A stretch of DNA of 64,000 nucleotides from Streptomyces cavernicola (GTDB taxonomy: Bacteria > Actinomycetota > Actinomycetes > Streptomycetales > Streptomycetaceae): assembly GCF_029968035.1 (NCBI RefSeq), contig NZ_JASCIQ010000014.1, positions 108,148-172,147 on the forward strand, given 5' to 3'. The first letter of the stretch is position 1. Every line of letters starts with the position of its first letter. Of this stretch, positions 40,733-48,165 are shown piece by piece. The notes under the pieces are model-generated. The model ran no database searches. It was not told the DNA's origin and was given only the letters and a program-made list of their open reading frames with translations. The position numbers were made by a program, and so were the translations under genes.

Positions 40733-40778
40733 GCAGACCTCGCCCCTCCGCCCGCGCCCCTCGGCCAAGTGGGCGGTT

Positions 40779-40816
40779 CGGTCCCGGAGTTGTGCCGGTC
40801 GCACGCTCCGGGACCG
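40779..40816. terminator. Bidirectional hairpin terminator
   Basis: Perfect 11-bp stem CGGTCCCGGAG / CTCCGGGACCG (40779-40789, 40806-40816) between the convergent pstS and GH13 genes. Confidence 0.7.
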
Positions 40817-40831
40817 TACGGCCAGGTGCCG

Positions 40832-42499
40832 TCAGACGCCCGGCGCCCGCAGCCAGACCGTGGCGTCGGGGGGCAGCTCGCCGTCGGCGGGGCTCTCGCC
40901 CGAGCTGAGCAGCAGTTCGCCCTCCGGCAGCGGCACCGGCGCGGACGACAGGTTGGTGACGCACTGCCAGCCCGAGGAGCGGCCGAAGTGCAGCACGTCG
41001 TCCGGGGACGAGAACCAGGTCAGGGACTCGTCGCCCTGCACCTTGCGGCGCAGCTTCAGCGCCTCCCGGTACAGCTCAAGGGTCGAACCCGCCACCCCGT
41101 CCTGCGCCTCCACCGACAGCTCGGCGAAGACCGGCGGCTGCGGCAGCCACGAGCCGCCGGGTCCGAAGCCGTACGAGCCGGCCGCGTCCGAGGTCCACGG
41201 CAGCGGCACCCGGCAGCCGTCCCGGCCCTTGCGCCCGTGCCCGGTCTGCTCCCACACCGGGTCCTGCAGGTCGGCCCGCGCGAGGTCCGCGACCTCCGGC
41301 AGGCCCAACTCCTCGCCCTGGTAGAGGTACGAGGAGCCCGGCAGCGCCAGCATCAGGAGCGTCGCGGCCCGTGCCCGGCGCAGGCCGAGCGCCGCGTCGA
41401 CCGCCGGTTCCGTGCCGTCGGAGAGCAGCCACGCCTGCAGATCGGCGCCCTCGGGCAGGGCGAGGCGGGAGGTGTGGCGTACGACGTCGTGGTTGGAGAG
41501 CACCCAGGTCGCGGAGGCGCCCGCCGCTCGGGCGGTCTCCAGGGAGGCGCCGATGACCTCGCGCAGCCTGGGCGCGGACCAACCGGTCTCCAGATACTCG
41601 AAGTTGAAGGCCTGGCCGAGTTCGTCCGGCTTCGCGTACAGGACCCGGCGGGAGTTCTTCACCCAGGCCTCGGCGACGGCGATGCGGGGCGGGTCGTACG
41701 CGTCGAGGACGGTGCGCCAGTCGCGGAAGATCTCGTGGACGGCGTCGCGGTCGTAGAACGGGTGGGTGCCGTCGGGCAGATCGTCGTGCAGGCCGCGGTA
41801 CTGCGCGGGCCCGAGGTCGCGGAGCGGTTCCGCGAGGTCCTTGGCGAGGCCGTGGGCGACGTCGACGCGGAAGCCGTCGACGCCCCGGTCCGACCAGAAC
41901 CGCAGGGTGGTGCGGAAGTCGGCGCGCACCTCCTCGTTGTCCCAGTTGAAGTCGGGCTGCTCGGGCGTGAACAGGTGGAGGTACCACTGCCCGTCCGGGA
42001 CGCGCCGCCAGGCGTTGCCGCCGAAGTTGGCCTCCCAGTCGGTGGGCGGGAGTTCACCGTGCTCGCCGCGGCCGTCCCGGAACACGTACCGGTCGCGGGC
42101 GGCCGAGCCGGGCGGCGACTTCAGCGCCTCCTGGAACCAGACGTGCTGGTCGGAGGAGTGGTTGGGGACGATGTCGACGATCACCTTGATGCCGAGACCG
42201 TGGGCCTCGGCGACCATCGCGTCGAAGTCGTCGAGGGTGCCGAGGCGCGGGTCGACGTCCCGGAAGTCGGCGACGTCGTAGCCGCCGTCCTTCAGCTCGG
42301 ACGGATAGAAGGGGCTCAGCCACACCGCGTCCACGCCGAGCGCGGCGAGGTGGTCCAGGCGTCGGGTGAGTCCGGGGAGGTCACCGATGCCGTCCCCGTC
42401 GGCGTCGGCGTAACTGCGCGGATAGACCTGGTAGATGACGGCCTGACGCCACCAGTCGGGGTCCTGCGGGGACATGTCGAGGGGCGTGCGCTCGGTCAC
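40832..42499 (-). CDS. GH13 alpha-glucosidase (oligo-1,6-/alpha-1,4-type)
   Basis: Glycoside hydrolase family 13, about 555 aa, cytoplasmic. YQVYPRSYADADGDGIGDLPGL is the N-terminal signature (quoted in parts), IVDIVPNHSSDQH region I, GVDGFRVDVAHG region II with the Asp nucleophile, IAVAEAW region III with the Glu acid, and WVLSNHDVVRH region IV. It hydrolyses short alpha-glucosides brought in by the ABC transporter genes upstream. GTG 42499 is set by GAAGGAG six bases before it. Last gene of the sugar operon, reading away from the LacI regulator. In Streptomyces the malEFG operon is followed by aglA in this order, which makes aglA a good name to test. Confidence 0.92.
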   Translation of the reverse strand: MTERTPLDMSPQDPDWWRQAVIYQVYPRSYADADGDGIGDLPGLTRRLDHLAALGVDAVWLSPFYPSELKDGGYDVADFRDVDPRLGTLDDFDAMVAEAHGLGIKVIVDIVPNHSSDQHVWFQEALKSPPGSAARDRYVFRDGRGEHGELPPTDWEANFGGNAWRRVPDGQWYLHLFTPEQPDFNWDNEEVRADFRTTLRFWSDRGVDGFRVDVAHGLAKDLAEPLRDLGPAQYRGLHDDLPDGTHPFYDRDAVHEIFRDWRTVLDAYDPPRIAVAEAWVKNSRRVLYAKPDELGQAFNFEYLETGWSAPRLREVIGASLETARAAGASATWVLSNHDVVRHTSRLALPEGADLQAWLLSDGTEPAVDAALGLRRARAATLLMLALPGSSYLYQGEELGLPEVADLARADLQDPVWEQTGHGRKGRDGCRVPLPWTSDAAGSYGFGPGGSWLPQPPVFAELSVEAQDGVAGSTLELYREALKLRRKVQGDESLTWFSSPDDVLHFGRSSGWQCVTNLSSAPVPLPEGELLLSSGESPADGELPPDATVWLRAPGV

Positions 42500-42508
42500 T
42501 CGTACTCC

Positions 42509-42550
42509 TTCAAGAGGGTTGTCTCGTACTTCAAGAGGGTTGTCTCGTAC
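42509..42550 (-). repeat. 21-bp perfect tandem duplication
   Basis: Two identical copies of a 21-base unit (42509-42529 and 42530-42550, starting TTCAAGAGGG) lie in the gap between the second permease gene and the GH13 gene, just before the GH13 ribosome-binding site. Confidence 0.9.
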
Positions 42551-42585
42551 GGGAATCGGTGTGCTCGCGAGGGACAGCCGGGCTG

Positions 42586-43434
42586 TCAGCCCTTCACCGC
42601 GCCGTCCGTCAGTCCGGAGAGGACCGAGCGGCGGAAGATCAGGACGAGCAGGGCGATCGGCACGGTGGCGGCCATCGCTCCGGCGAAGATCGTGCCGAAG
42701 GGGATCTCGTACAGGCCGCTGAAGAGCGCGATGCCGACCGGCACGGTGCGGTGCGAGTCCTCCGCGTTGAAGGTGAGCGCCATCAGGAACTCCGTCCACG
42801 TCGCGGTGAACGTGAACACCCCGGCCGTGAACAGGGCGGGCCTGGCCTGCGGCAGGATCACCGAGAGCAGGGTGCGCGCGGGCGAGGCCCCGTCGACGGT
42901 CGCGGACTCCTCCAGCTCGTACGGGATGTCGAGCAGCGAGTTCCGCAGGATCCAGATGGCGAACGGCAGATGGAACGCGACGTACGGGATGATCAGGCCC
43001 CAGTAGCCGTTCAGCAGGCCGAGTTGGCGTTCCACCAGGTAGAGCGGGGTGACCACGGCGATCGTCGGGAACACCGAGATGACGAGGAGCGCCACCATGA
43101 TGGGGCCGCGTCCGCGCAGTGGCAGCCGGCCGAGCGCGTACCCGGCGAACAGGGCCAGGCAGAGCACGATCGCCGTCGAACTGACGCTGACGATCGTGCT
43201 GTTGAGCAGATAGCGGCCGAATCCGGCGGAGCCGAGTGCGTTGCCGTAGTTGGCGAGGGTGGGGTCGTCGGGGAAGAACGTGGGCGGTACGGCACCGGCC
43301 TCGACGGGGCTCTTGAAGGAGGTGAGGGCCATCCAGATCAGCGGCAGCGAGGTGGCCGCGGCAAGGACGAGCGCACCGATGTTGACCACGTTCAGATAGC
43401 GCCGCACCCCGGTGCGGCGACGGTAGCGGCTCAT
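42586..43434 (-). CDS. Sugar ABC transporter permease (MalG type)
   Basis: Second permease of a carbohydrate ABC importer, 282 aa with six spans. The EAA loop reads YELEESATVDGASPARTLLS-VILPQARP and contacts the ATPase. TSLPLIWMALTSFK near the N-terminus and FAGYALGRLPLRGR are typical of MalG proteins. ATG 43434 overlaps the stop of the first permease (ATGA). No ATPase gene is present in the operon; in Streptomyces such importers share the MsiK ATPase encoded elsewhere. Confidence 0.93.
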   Translation of the reverse strand: MSRYRRRTGVRRYLNVVNIGALVLAAATSLPLIWMALTSFKSPVEAGAVPPTFFPDDPTLANYGNALGSAGFGRYLLNSTIVSVSSTAIVLCLALFAGYALGRLPLRGRGPIMVALLVISVFPTIAVVTPLYLVERQLGLLNGYWGLIIPYVAFHLPFAIWILRNSLLDIPYELEESATVDGASPARTLLSVILPQARPALFTAGVFTFTATWTEFLMALTFNAEDSHRTVPVGIALFSGLYEIPFGTIFAGAMAATVPIALLVLIFRRSVLSGLTDGAVKG

Positions 43435-44465
43435 GCCGCACCTCCTTCTCCGGCTTCTGCGGCCGAGTCGACCTGCGAGCGGAAGACCCGCAGGAACAGC
43501 AGGCAGCCGAGGACGACGAGGAGCCCGGTACTCGTGGCGATGGCCGCGCCGAGGCCGATGTTGAGGTCCTGGAACAGCGCGCGGTAGCCGAGGATCGCCA
43601 GGGACTGCGTGGCCGTTCCCGGACCGCCCTGGGTGAGGACGAAGGGCAGGTCGAAGATGCCGAAGGCCTGCAGCACCCGGAACAGCACGGCGACGGCCAC
43701 GACGGGGCGCAGCGCGGGCAGCACGATCCGCCGGAACGTCGTCCAGGCGTTCGCGCCGTCCATCTCGGCCGCCTCGTACTGCTCGCGCGGGATGCGGACG
43801 AGCCCGGCGAGCACGATGACCGCGACGAATGGGGTCGTCTTCCAGATGTCCGCGGCGGCCATGCCCGTGATGGCGGGGACGGGCGTGCCGAGTATCACCG
43901 GAGGCTCGGCGAGCACGAGCCCGAACAGCCAGGTCACAGCCCCGTACGTGGCGTCGTACAGATAGTCCCAGAGCTGCGCCGAGACCACGGTGATCAGCGA
44001 CCAGGGGATGAGCAGCAGCGCAAGCAGCCAGCCGCGCCCGGCTTCGAGCCGCTCCAGGAGTACGGCGACGGCGGTGCCGAGGGCGAGCTCCACGGCGACG
44101 GTCACCAGGGTGTAGCCGACGGTGAACAGGAGCGCCTCGCGCCAGGCCGAACTCCCCAGCATCGTCGTGTAGTTGGCGGTGGTCCAGTCGGTGACCTGGG
44201 TGCCCGCGTGGGTGAGGCGGACTTTGGTGAAGCTCATCACCACGGAGTAGACGACCGGGAAGATCGTCACGGCGGCGACCACCAGCAGGGCCGGGGTGGT
44301 GTAGAGCCAGCCGGTGCGGGCTTGGCGGTCGCGGATGCTCTTGCCGCCGGGGCGGGGTTCCGGTGCGCGCCGTGGGCCCTTTCCTGAACGCTTGGCCGAC
44401 CGGGCCGTGGGGTGCACGCCGCCCTTGCGGTGCGCGTCCGTGACGAAGTCCGGCGTTGCCCTCAC
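43431..44465 (-). CDS. Sugar ABC transporter permease (MalF type)
   Basis: First permease, 344 aa, with a long basic cytoplasmic N-terminus and six to eight spans (GWLYTTPALLVVAAVTIFPV, LFTVGYTLVTVAVELALGTA, LLALLLIPWSLITVVSAQLW). The EAA loop is EQYEAAEMDGANAWTTFRRI-VLPALRP. FVLTQGGPGTATQSLAILGY near the C-terminus is characteristic. GTG 44465 overlaps the stop of the binding-protein gene by four bases (GTGA), so the two are translated together. Confidence 0.93.
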   Translation of the reverse strand: MRATPDFVTDAHRKGGVHPTARSAKRSGKGPRRAPEPRPGGKSIRDRQARTGWLYTTPALLVVAAVTIFPVVYSVVMSFTKVRLTHAGTQVTDWTTANYTTMLGSSAWREALLFTVGYTLVTVAVELALGTAVAVLLERLEAGRGWLLALLLIPWSLITVVSAQLWDYLYDATYGAVTWLFGLVLAEPPVILGTPVPAITGMAAADIWKTTPFVAVIVLAGLVRIPREQYEAAEMDGANAWTTFRRIVLPALRPVVAVAVLFRVLQAFGIFDLPFVLTQGGPGTATQSLAILGYRALFQDLNIGLGAAIATSTGLLVVLGCLLFLRVFRSQVDSAAEAGEGGAA

Positions 44466-45820
44466 AGCGCCTCCCCCTTCAGCGCGGCCTGCAGATCACG
44501 GCGGGCCGAGGCGAGCGCCGTCCGCACCGAACTCCCGCCGCTGATCACCTGGTTGGCCCGGGTGTAGACGGCCTTGCTGACCGCCGGATAGTGCGGCGAG
44601 TGCACCGGCCTGGCCACCAGGCGCACCCGGTGCGCCTCGGAGAACGCCGGATTGTCGGAGCCGCGCACGAAGCGGCTCCCCAACGCCTCGTCCAGCGGCG
44701 GCAGTACGGCAGCCTCACGGGCGAGCACCATCTGGCCCTCTTCGTCGGAGAGGAACCGGGCGAACGCGACGGCCGCGCCCAGGTTGCGCGAGTGCGGATT
44801 GACGAAGTTGCACCAGCCGCCGAGACAGCCCCAGCCGCCCTCCTCGCCCTCGAACCCCGGTCGTACGACGCAGCCGATCTTCCCCGCCACTGCGGAGGAG
44901 TCGGGGTTGTTGGCGACGCCCCACGCGTAACTCCAGTTGCGCAGAAAGATCGAGCGGCCGCTGGTGAACGCGTCGAGGCTGTCCTGCTCGATGAAGGTCG
45001 TGACCGATCCGGGCGTGATGCCGCGCGCTACGAGGTCGCGCAGATACGTCAGCGCACGCTCCCCGGCCGGCCCGTCGAACGTGACGCCCGCACCGTCCTC
45101 GGTGAGGATGCTGCCGCCCGCGTCGGCGACCAACTCGGTGACGTTGCAGGTCAGTCCCTCGTAGACCGAGCCCTGCCAGACGAAGCCGTAGTCGGCGTCG
45201 CCCGCGCGCTGCACCTCGGCTGCGCTGTCGGCCAGCTCTTCCCAGTGCCGCGGCACCGGAAGGCCGTGCTTGCGCAGCAGGTCCTTGCGGTAGAAGAGGT
45301 AGGGCTGGTCCTGGTAGAGCGGGAAGGCGTAGACCTCGTCCTCGTAGCTGAGCGCGTCCACGTGCGGTCCGGGATAGCGCCCCCAGTAGTCCTCGCCCAC
45401 CAGCGAACGCAGCGGCAGCGCCATCTCGTTGTACGCGAACTGCGCCGGCCACACCGAGTCCCCCATGAACACGTCGGGCGAGGGACTGCCGCTGGCGATC
45501 TGCGTCGCGAGGGCTGCACGGGCCGTGTCGGTCTGCGCGGGCGCGCCGATCATGCGGACCGTGATGTGCGGGTATTTCTTGTTGAACTCCCTGATCAGAA
45601 GCGGTCGGAGGTCTCCGCCGTCCTTGCGGGCCACGCGTGCGGCCCACCATCGGACGGTGGTCGGACGCTTCGGCACGACTGCCGCCGCGGCGAGGTCGGG
45701 TCCGGTTCGGGCGGCGGTTCCTGCGGGTCCTGCGGGTCCACAGCCGGCGAGGGCGGCTGCGGCCGCACCCGCCGCACCCGCCCCTCCGGCTGCCAGAAGG
45801 GTTCTGCGGCTCATCGTCAT
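44462..45820 (-). CDS. Sugar-binding lipoprotein of ABC importer (MalE/family 1)
   Basis: Solute-binding protein, 452 aa. The signal is of twin-arginine lipoprotein form: SRRTLLAAGGAG then a hydrophobic run and the lipobox LAGC. The mature protein has REFNKKYPHITVRMIG and GSPSPDVFMGDSVWPAQFAYNE, typical of family 1 binding proteins for maltose, trehalose or related glucosides, and LYQDQPYLFYRKDLLRKHGL. Together with the two permeases and a GH13 alpha-glucosidase this points to an alpha-glucoside (maltose- or trehalose-like) uptake system. It is the first gene of the operon and faces the LacI regulator. Confidence 0.92.
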   Translation of the reverse strand: MTMSRRTLLAAGGAGAAGAAAAALAGCGPAGPAGTAARTGPDLAAAAVVPKRPTTVRWWAARVARKDGGDLRPLLIREFNKKYPHITVRMIGAPAQTDTARAALATQIASGSPSPDVFMGDSVWPAQFAYNEMALPLRSLVGEDYWGRYPGPHVDALSYEDEVYAFPLYQDQPYLFYRKDLLRKHGLPVPRHWEELADSAAEVQRAGDADYGFVWQGSVYEGLTCNVTELVADAGGSILTEDGAGVTFDGPAGERALTYLRDLVARGITPGSVTTFIEQDSLDAFTSGRSIFLRNWSYAWGVANNPDSSAVAGKIGCVVRPGFEGEEGGWGCLGGWCNFVNPHSRNLGAAVAFARFLSDEEGQMVLAREAAVLPPLDEALGSRFVRGSDNPAFSEAHRVRLVARPVHSPHYPAVSKAVYTRANQVISGGSSVRTALASARRDLQAALKGEAL

Positions 45821-45907
45821 ACGGGAGGGACTCCAGACGGCTCCGGTCCAGGGGATCTGCGGGCTGCGGCCTCGTTTCGGCGCTCGGCGCTCGGCGCTCG
45901 GCATGAC

Positions 45908-46025
45908 TGCGTGCTGCGTGCTGCGTGCTGCGTGCTGCGTGCTGCGTGCTGCGTGCTGCGTGCTGCGTGCTGCGTGCTGCGTGCTGCGTGCTGCGTGCTG
46001 CGTGCTGCGTGCTGCGTGCTGCGTG
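45908..46025 (-). repeat. 16-copy TGCGTGC heptamer array upstream of the sugar operon
   Basis: TGCGTGC (plus strand) is repeated 16 times without change from 45908 to 46019, then a partial copy TGCGTG. It lies between the binding-protein start (45820) and the regulator's operators, so it is in the promoter-proximal leader of the operon. In the gap 45821-46232 this array, the CTTGCAAG site and the palindrome are the recognisable elements. Confidence 0.95.
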
Positions 46026-46031
46026 ACAACG

Positions 46032-46039
46032 CTTGCAAG
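46032..46039. promoter_or_regulatory. CTTGCAAG site (MalR-type operator candidate)
   Basis: Eight-base palindrome within ACAACGCTTGCAAGGT directly beside the heptamer array. CTTGCA(A/G) motifs are the known operators in maltose and amylase promoters of Streptomyces, so this fits regulation of the operon by the adjacent LacI-family protein. Confidence 0.6.
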
Positions 46040-46162
46040 GTAGGAAGGTGACGGGTCGGTGTCAATGGATCGCGCACGGGGGAATCTTGAGGTGGGCTTC
46101 GCCTGTGTGCTTGGTGCAGGCGGGTGTTCACGTCGCTTGCGCGGCCGAGGAGGGTGACTGGC

Positions 46163-46186
46163 TACCGTGACAGCGCTGTCACGGTA
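46163..46186. promoter_or_regulatory. 24-bp perfect palindrome upstream of the LacI gene
   Basis: The half site TACCGTGACAGC at 46163-46174 is mirrored exactly by GCTGTCACGGTA at 46175-46186. The centre AGCGCT within TGACAGCGCTGTCA is the classic LacI-family operator form. It lies 47 bases before the regulator's ATG, suggesting autoregulation. Confidence 0.75.
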
Positions 46187-46232
46187 CGGGTTCAGAACCG
46201 GCAACCCTGTGTTACGTTGCCGCCATGCCGCC

Positions 46233-47309
46233 ATGCCGCCAGCTCAGCGTCACCCCACGATGGCCGACGTGGCCGAGCGCGCCGGGGTCTCCGTCTCCAC
46301 CGTCTCGCGCACCCTGCGCGGTCTCGCCACGGTCTCCCCCGAGGCGAAGCGCCGCGTCGAGGACGCCGCCCGCGAGCTGTCGTTCGTCATCTCGCGGCAG
46401 GCGTCCAGCCTCGTCACCGGCAAGACCGGCTCGGTGGCCGTCCTCGCCCCGACCCTCAACTCCTGGTTCACCGGCTCCGTCCTGGCCGGGCTCGGCCCCG
46501 TCCTGCGCACGGCCGGCCTCGACCTGCTCGTCTACAGCGCCTCCGACCTGGCCGAACGCGCCGAGTTCTTCGAGCAGTTGCCCGCCCGGCGCAACGCCGA
46601 CGCGCTCCTCGTGGTGTCCTTCGACCTGACCGCCGAGGAGAGCGCCCGCCTGGACGGCCTCGGCGTACCCGTCGTCTACGTCAGCCAGCGCTCCTCTGGC
46701 CGGCCCAGCGTGTACGTCGACGATGTCGCGGGTGCGCGCGCGGGCGTACGGCACCTGGTCAACCTGGGCCACCGCCGCATCGCGTTCCTACGGTCAAGGC
46801 GCGGTGCCGCGGGCTTCACGTTCAGCTCGCGACGCCGCATCGACGGCTACCGCGAGGCCCTCCGGGAGGCGGGCGTCGAACCGTCCGACGAGCTGGTCGT
46901 CGATGTCTCAGCGCCCGGCCGCCGCGGCACCGAAGAGGCGATCGGCACGCTCCTCGGCCTGCGCGAGCCGCCGACCGCGGTGTTCGCGGAGGTCGACCAG
47001 ATAGCCATCGAGGCCATCGGCGTCCTCAGATCCGCCCACATCCCCGTACCTGACCGCATCTCCGTCCTCGGCTTCGACGACCACGACATGGCGCAGTGGA
47101 TGGAGCTGACGACCGTCGCCCAGCCCGCCGTCGAACTCGGCCGTGTCGCAGGCGAGTTGGCCCGCGCCCTCATCGACGACCCCAACGCGGACCCGACCGC
47201 CCACCGCGAACTCCCCACCAGCCTCATCCCCCGCGGAAGCACGGGGCCGGTCGGGTCGGTCGGCGCGGGCGAGTCGGTCGGTTCGGTCGAGCCCGGCTCT
47301 GAGGGGTAG
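46233..47309 (+). CDS. LacI-family transcriptional regulator of the sugar operon
   Basis: A 358-aa repressor. The LacI headpiece is TMADVAERAGVSVSTVSRTL then SPEAKRRVEDAARELSFVIS, followed by a periplasmic-binding-protein-like sensor domain (VLAPTLNSWFTGSVLAGL, RRIAFLRSRRGAAGFTF, FDDHDMAQWMELTTVAQP). The C-terminus ends in a Gly/Ser/Val repeat (GSVGAGESVGSVEPGSEG). It probably represses the divergent glucoside uptake operon and itself, with an inducer sugar releasing it. ATG 46233 is the best start; upstream in-frame GTG 46167 lies inside the palindrome. Confidence 0.92.
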   Translation: MPPAQRHPTMADVAERAGVSVSTVSRTLRGLATVSPEAKRRVEDAARELSFVISRQASSLVTGKTGSVAVLAPTLNSWFTGSVLAGLGPVLRTAGLDLLVYSASDLAERAEFFEQLPARRNADALLVVSFDLTAEESARLDGLGVPVVYVSQRSSGRPSVYVDDVAGARAGVRHLVNLGHRRIAFLRSRRGAAGFTFSSRRRIDGYREALREAGVEPSDELVVDVSAPGRRGTEEAIGTLLGLREPPTAVFAEVDQIAIEAIGVLRSAHIPVPDRISVLGFDDHDMAQWMELTTVAQPAVELGRVAGELARALIDDPNADPTAHRELPTSLIPRGSTGPVGSVGAGESVGSVEPGSEG

Positions 47310-47357
47310 GCGGGGTAGGGCGACAGGCCGGGCGGGCGGCGCTCACCGGGGGCGCTG

Positions 47358-47391
47358 ATTCGACGTATGCCAAAATAGATGTATGTCGAAT
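47358..47391 (+). promoter_or_regulatory. ArsR operator overlapping its own start codon
   Basis: ATTCGACGTAT (47358-47368) and TATGTCGAAT (47382-47391) form an inverted repeat with one or two mismatches. The second arm includes the ATG at 47383, so a bound repressor would cover the promoter and the start codon. Confidence 0.6.
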
Positions 47392-47742
47392 GCTGAGGCG
47401 GTCCCCCTGGAAGGCGTGGCTTCCGCTCCCTGCTGCCCTCCCCTCACCGAGCGCCCCTTCTCGGCGGAGGAGGCCGAGCGAGCGGCACCCATGTTCAAGG
47501 CCCTCGGCGATCCGGTACGGCTGCGGCTGTTCTCCCTCGTGGCCTCACACGCGGGCGGCGAGGCCTGCGTGTGCGACATCTCGGACGTCGGCGTCTCACA
47601 GCCGACCGTCTCCCACCACCTGAAGAAGCTGAAGGAGGCCGGACTGCTGACCTCCGAACGCCGGGGCACGTGGGTCTACTACCGGGTCGAACCGGCTGTG
47701 CTCGCCTCGATGGGGCATCTTCTGACCCCGGCCGCTCCCTGA
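47383..47742 (+). CDS. ArsR/SmtB-family regulator with ACVCD metal motif
   Basis: A 119-aa ArsR repressor. FKALGDPVRLRLFSLVASHA, GGEACVCDISD (the CVC As(III)/metal-binding motif in the alpha-3 helix), VSQPTVSHHLKKLKEAGLL and RRGTWVYYRVEP make the fold complete. The N-terminus adds a CC pair (APCCPPL) seen in arsenite-type actinomycete sensors. It likely senses arsenite or antimonite, but no ars efflux gene is adjacent; the next gene encodes a YnfA-type small membrane protein, which is often linked to ars genes. The leader carries its own operator. Confidence 0.9.
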   Translation: MSNAEAVPLEGVASAPCCPPLTERPFSAEEAERAAPMFKALGDPVRLRLFSLVASHAGGEACVCDISDVGVSQPTVSHHLKKLKEAGLLTSERRGTWVYYRVEPAVLASMGHLLTPAAP

Positions 47743-47802
47743 GCCCCTCGGCGGCTGCGCCCCCTGTTCCGCTCTGCTCCCCTCGCTAAGGATCGTTCCG
47801 TC

Positions 47803-48138
47803 GTGCTCGTCGCCCGTTCTGTGGCTCTGTTCGTCGTCGCCGCCCTGTTCGAGATCGGTGGTGCCTGGCTGGTGTGGCAGGGGATCCGTGAGCACAAGGG
47901 CTGGGTCTGGATCGGCGCGGGTGTGATCGCCCTCGGCCTGTACGGCGTGGTGGCCACGCTCCAGTCCGACGACAACTTCGGTCGGATCCTTGCCGCGTAC
48001 GGCGGGATCTTCGTCGCCGGGTCCATCGCCTGGGGCATGGTCGCCGACGGTTACCGGCCGGACCGCTTCGACGTCATCGGAGCTCTGATCTGCCTGGCCG
48101 GGATGGCCGTCATCATGTACGCGCCGCGCGGCCACTGA
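47803..48138 (+). CDS. YnfA/UPF0060-family membrane protein
   Basis: A 111-aa protein with four spans, of the UPF0060 (YnfA) family, part of the SMR-like fold. Family marks are FEIGGAWLVWQGIREHKGW, ALGLYGVVATLQ, GRILAAYGGIFVAGSIAWG and DRFDVIGALICLAGM. E. coli YnfA is a small-multidrug-like exporter; in other bacteria it lies beside arsenic genes, and here it follows an ArsR gene by 60 bases. A GTG start. It may be co-transcribed with arsR. Confidence 0.9.
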   Translation: MLVARSVALFVVAALFEIGGAWLVWQGIREHKGWVWIGAGVIALGLYGVVATLQSDDNFGRILAAYGGIFVAGSIAWGMVADGYRPDRFDVIGALICLAGMAVIMYAPRGH

Positions 48139-48165
48139 ACCACCGGCCCTGTCACGGCACAGGTC

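Noticed and set aside
45908..46025. Heptamer array considered as a CRISPR
   Set aside because: Units are 7 bp, contiguous and without spacers, and no cas gene is near.
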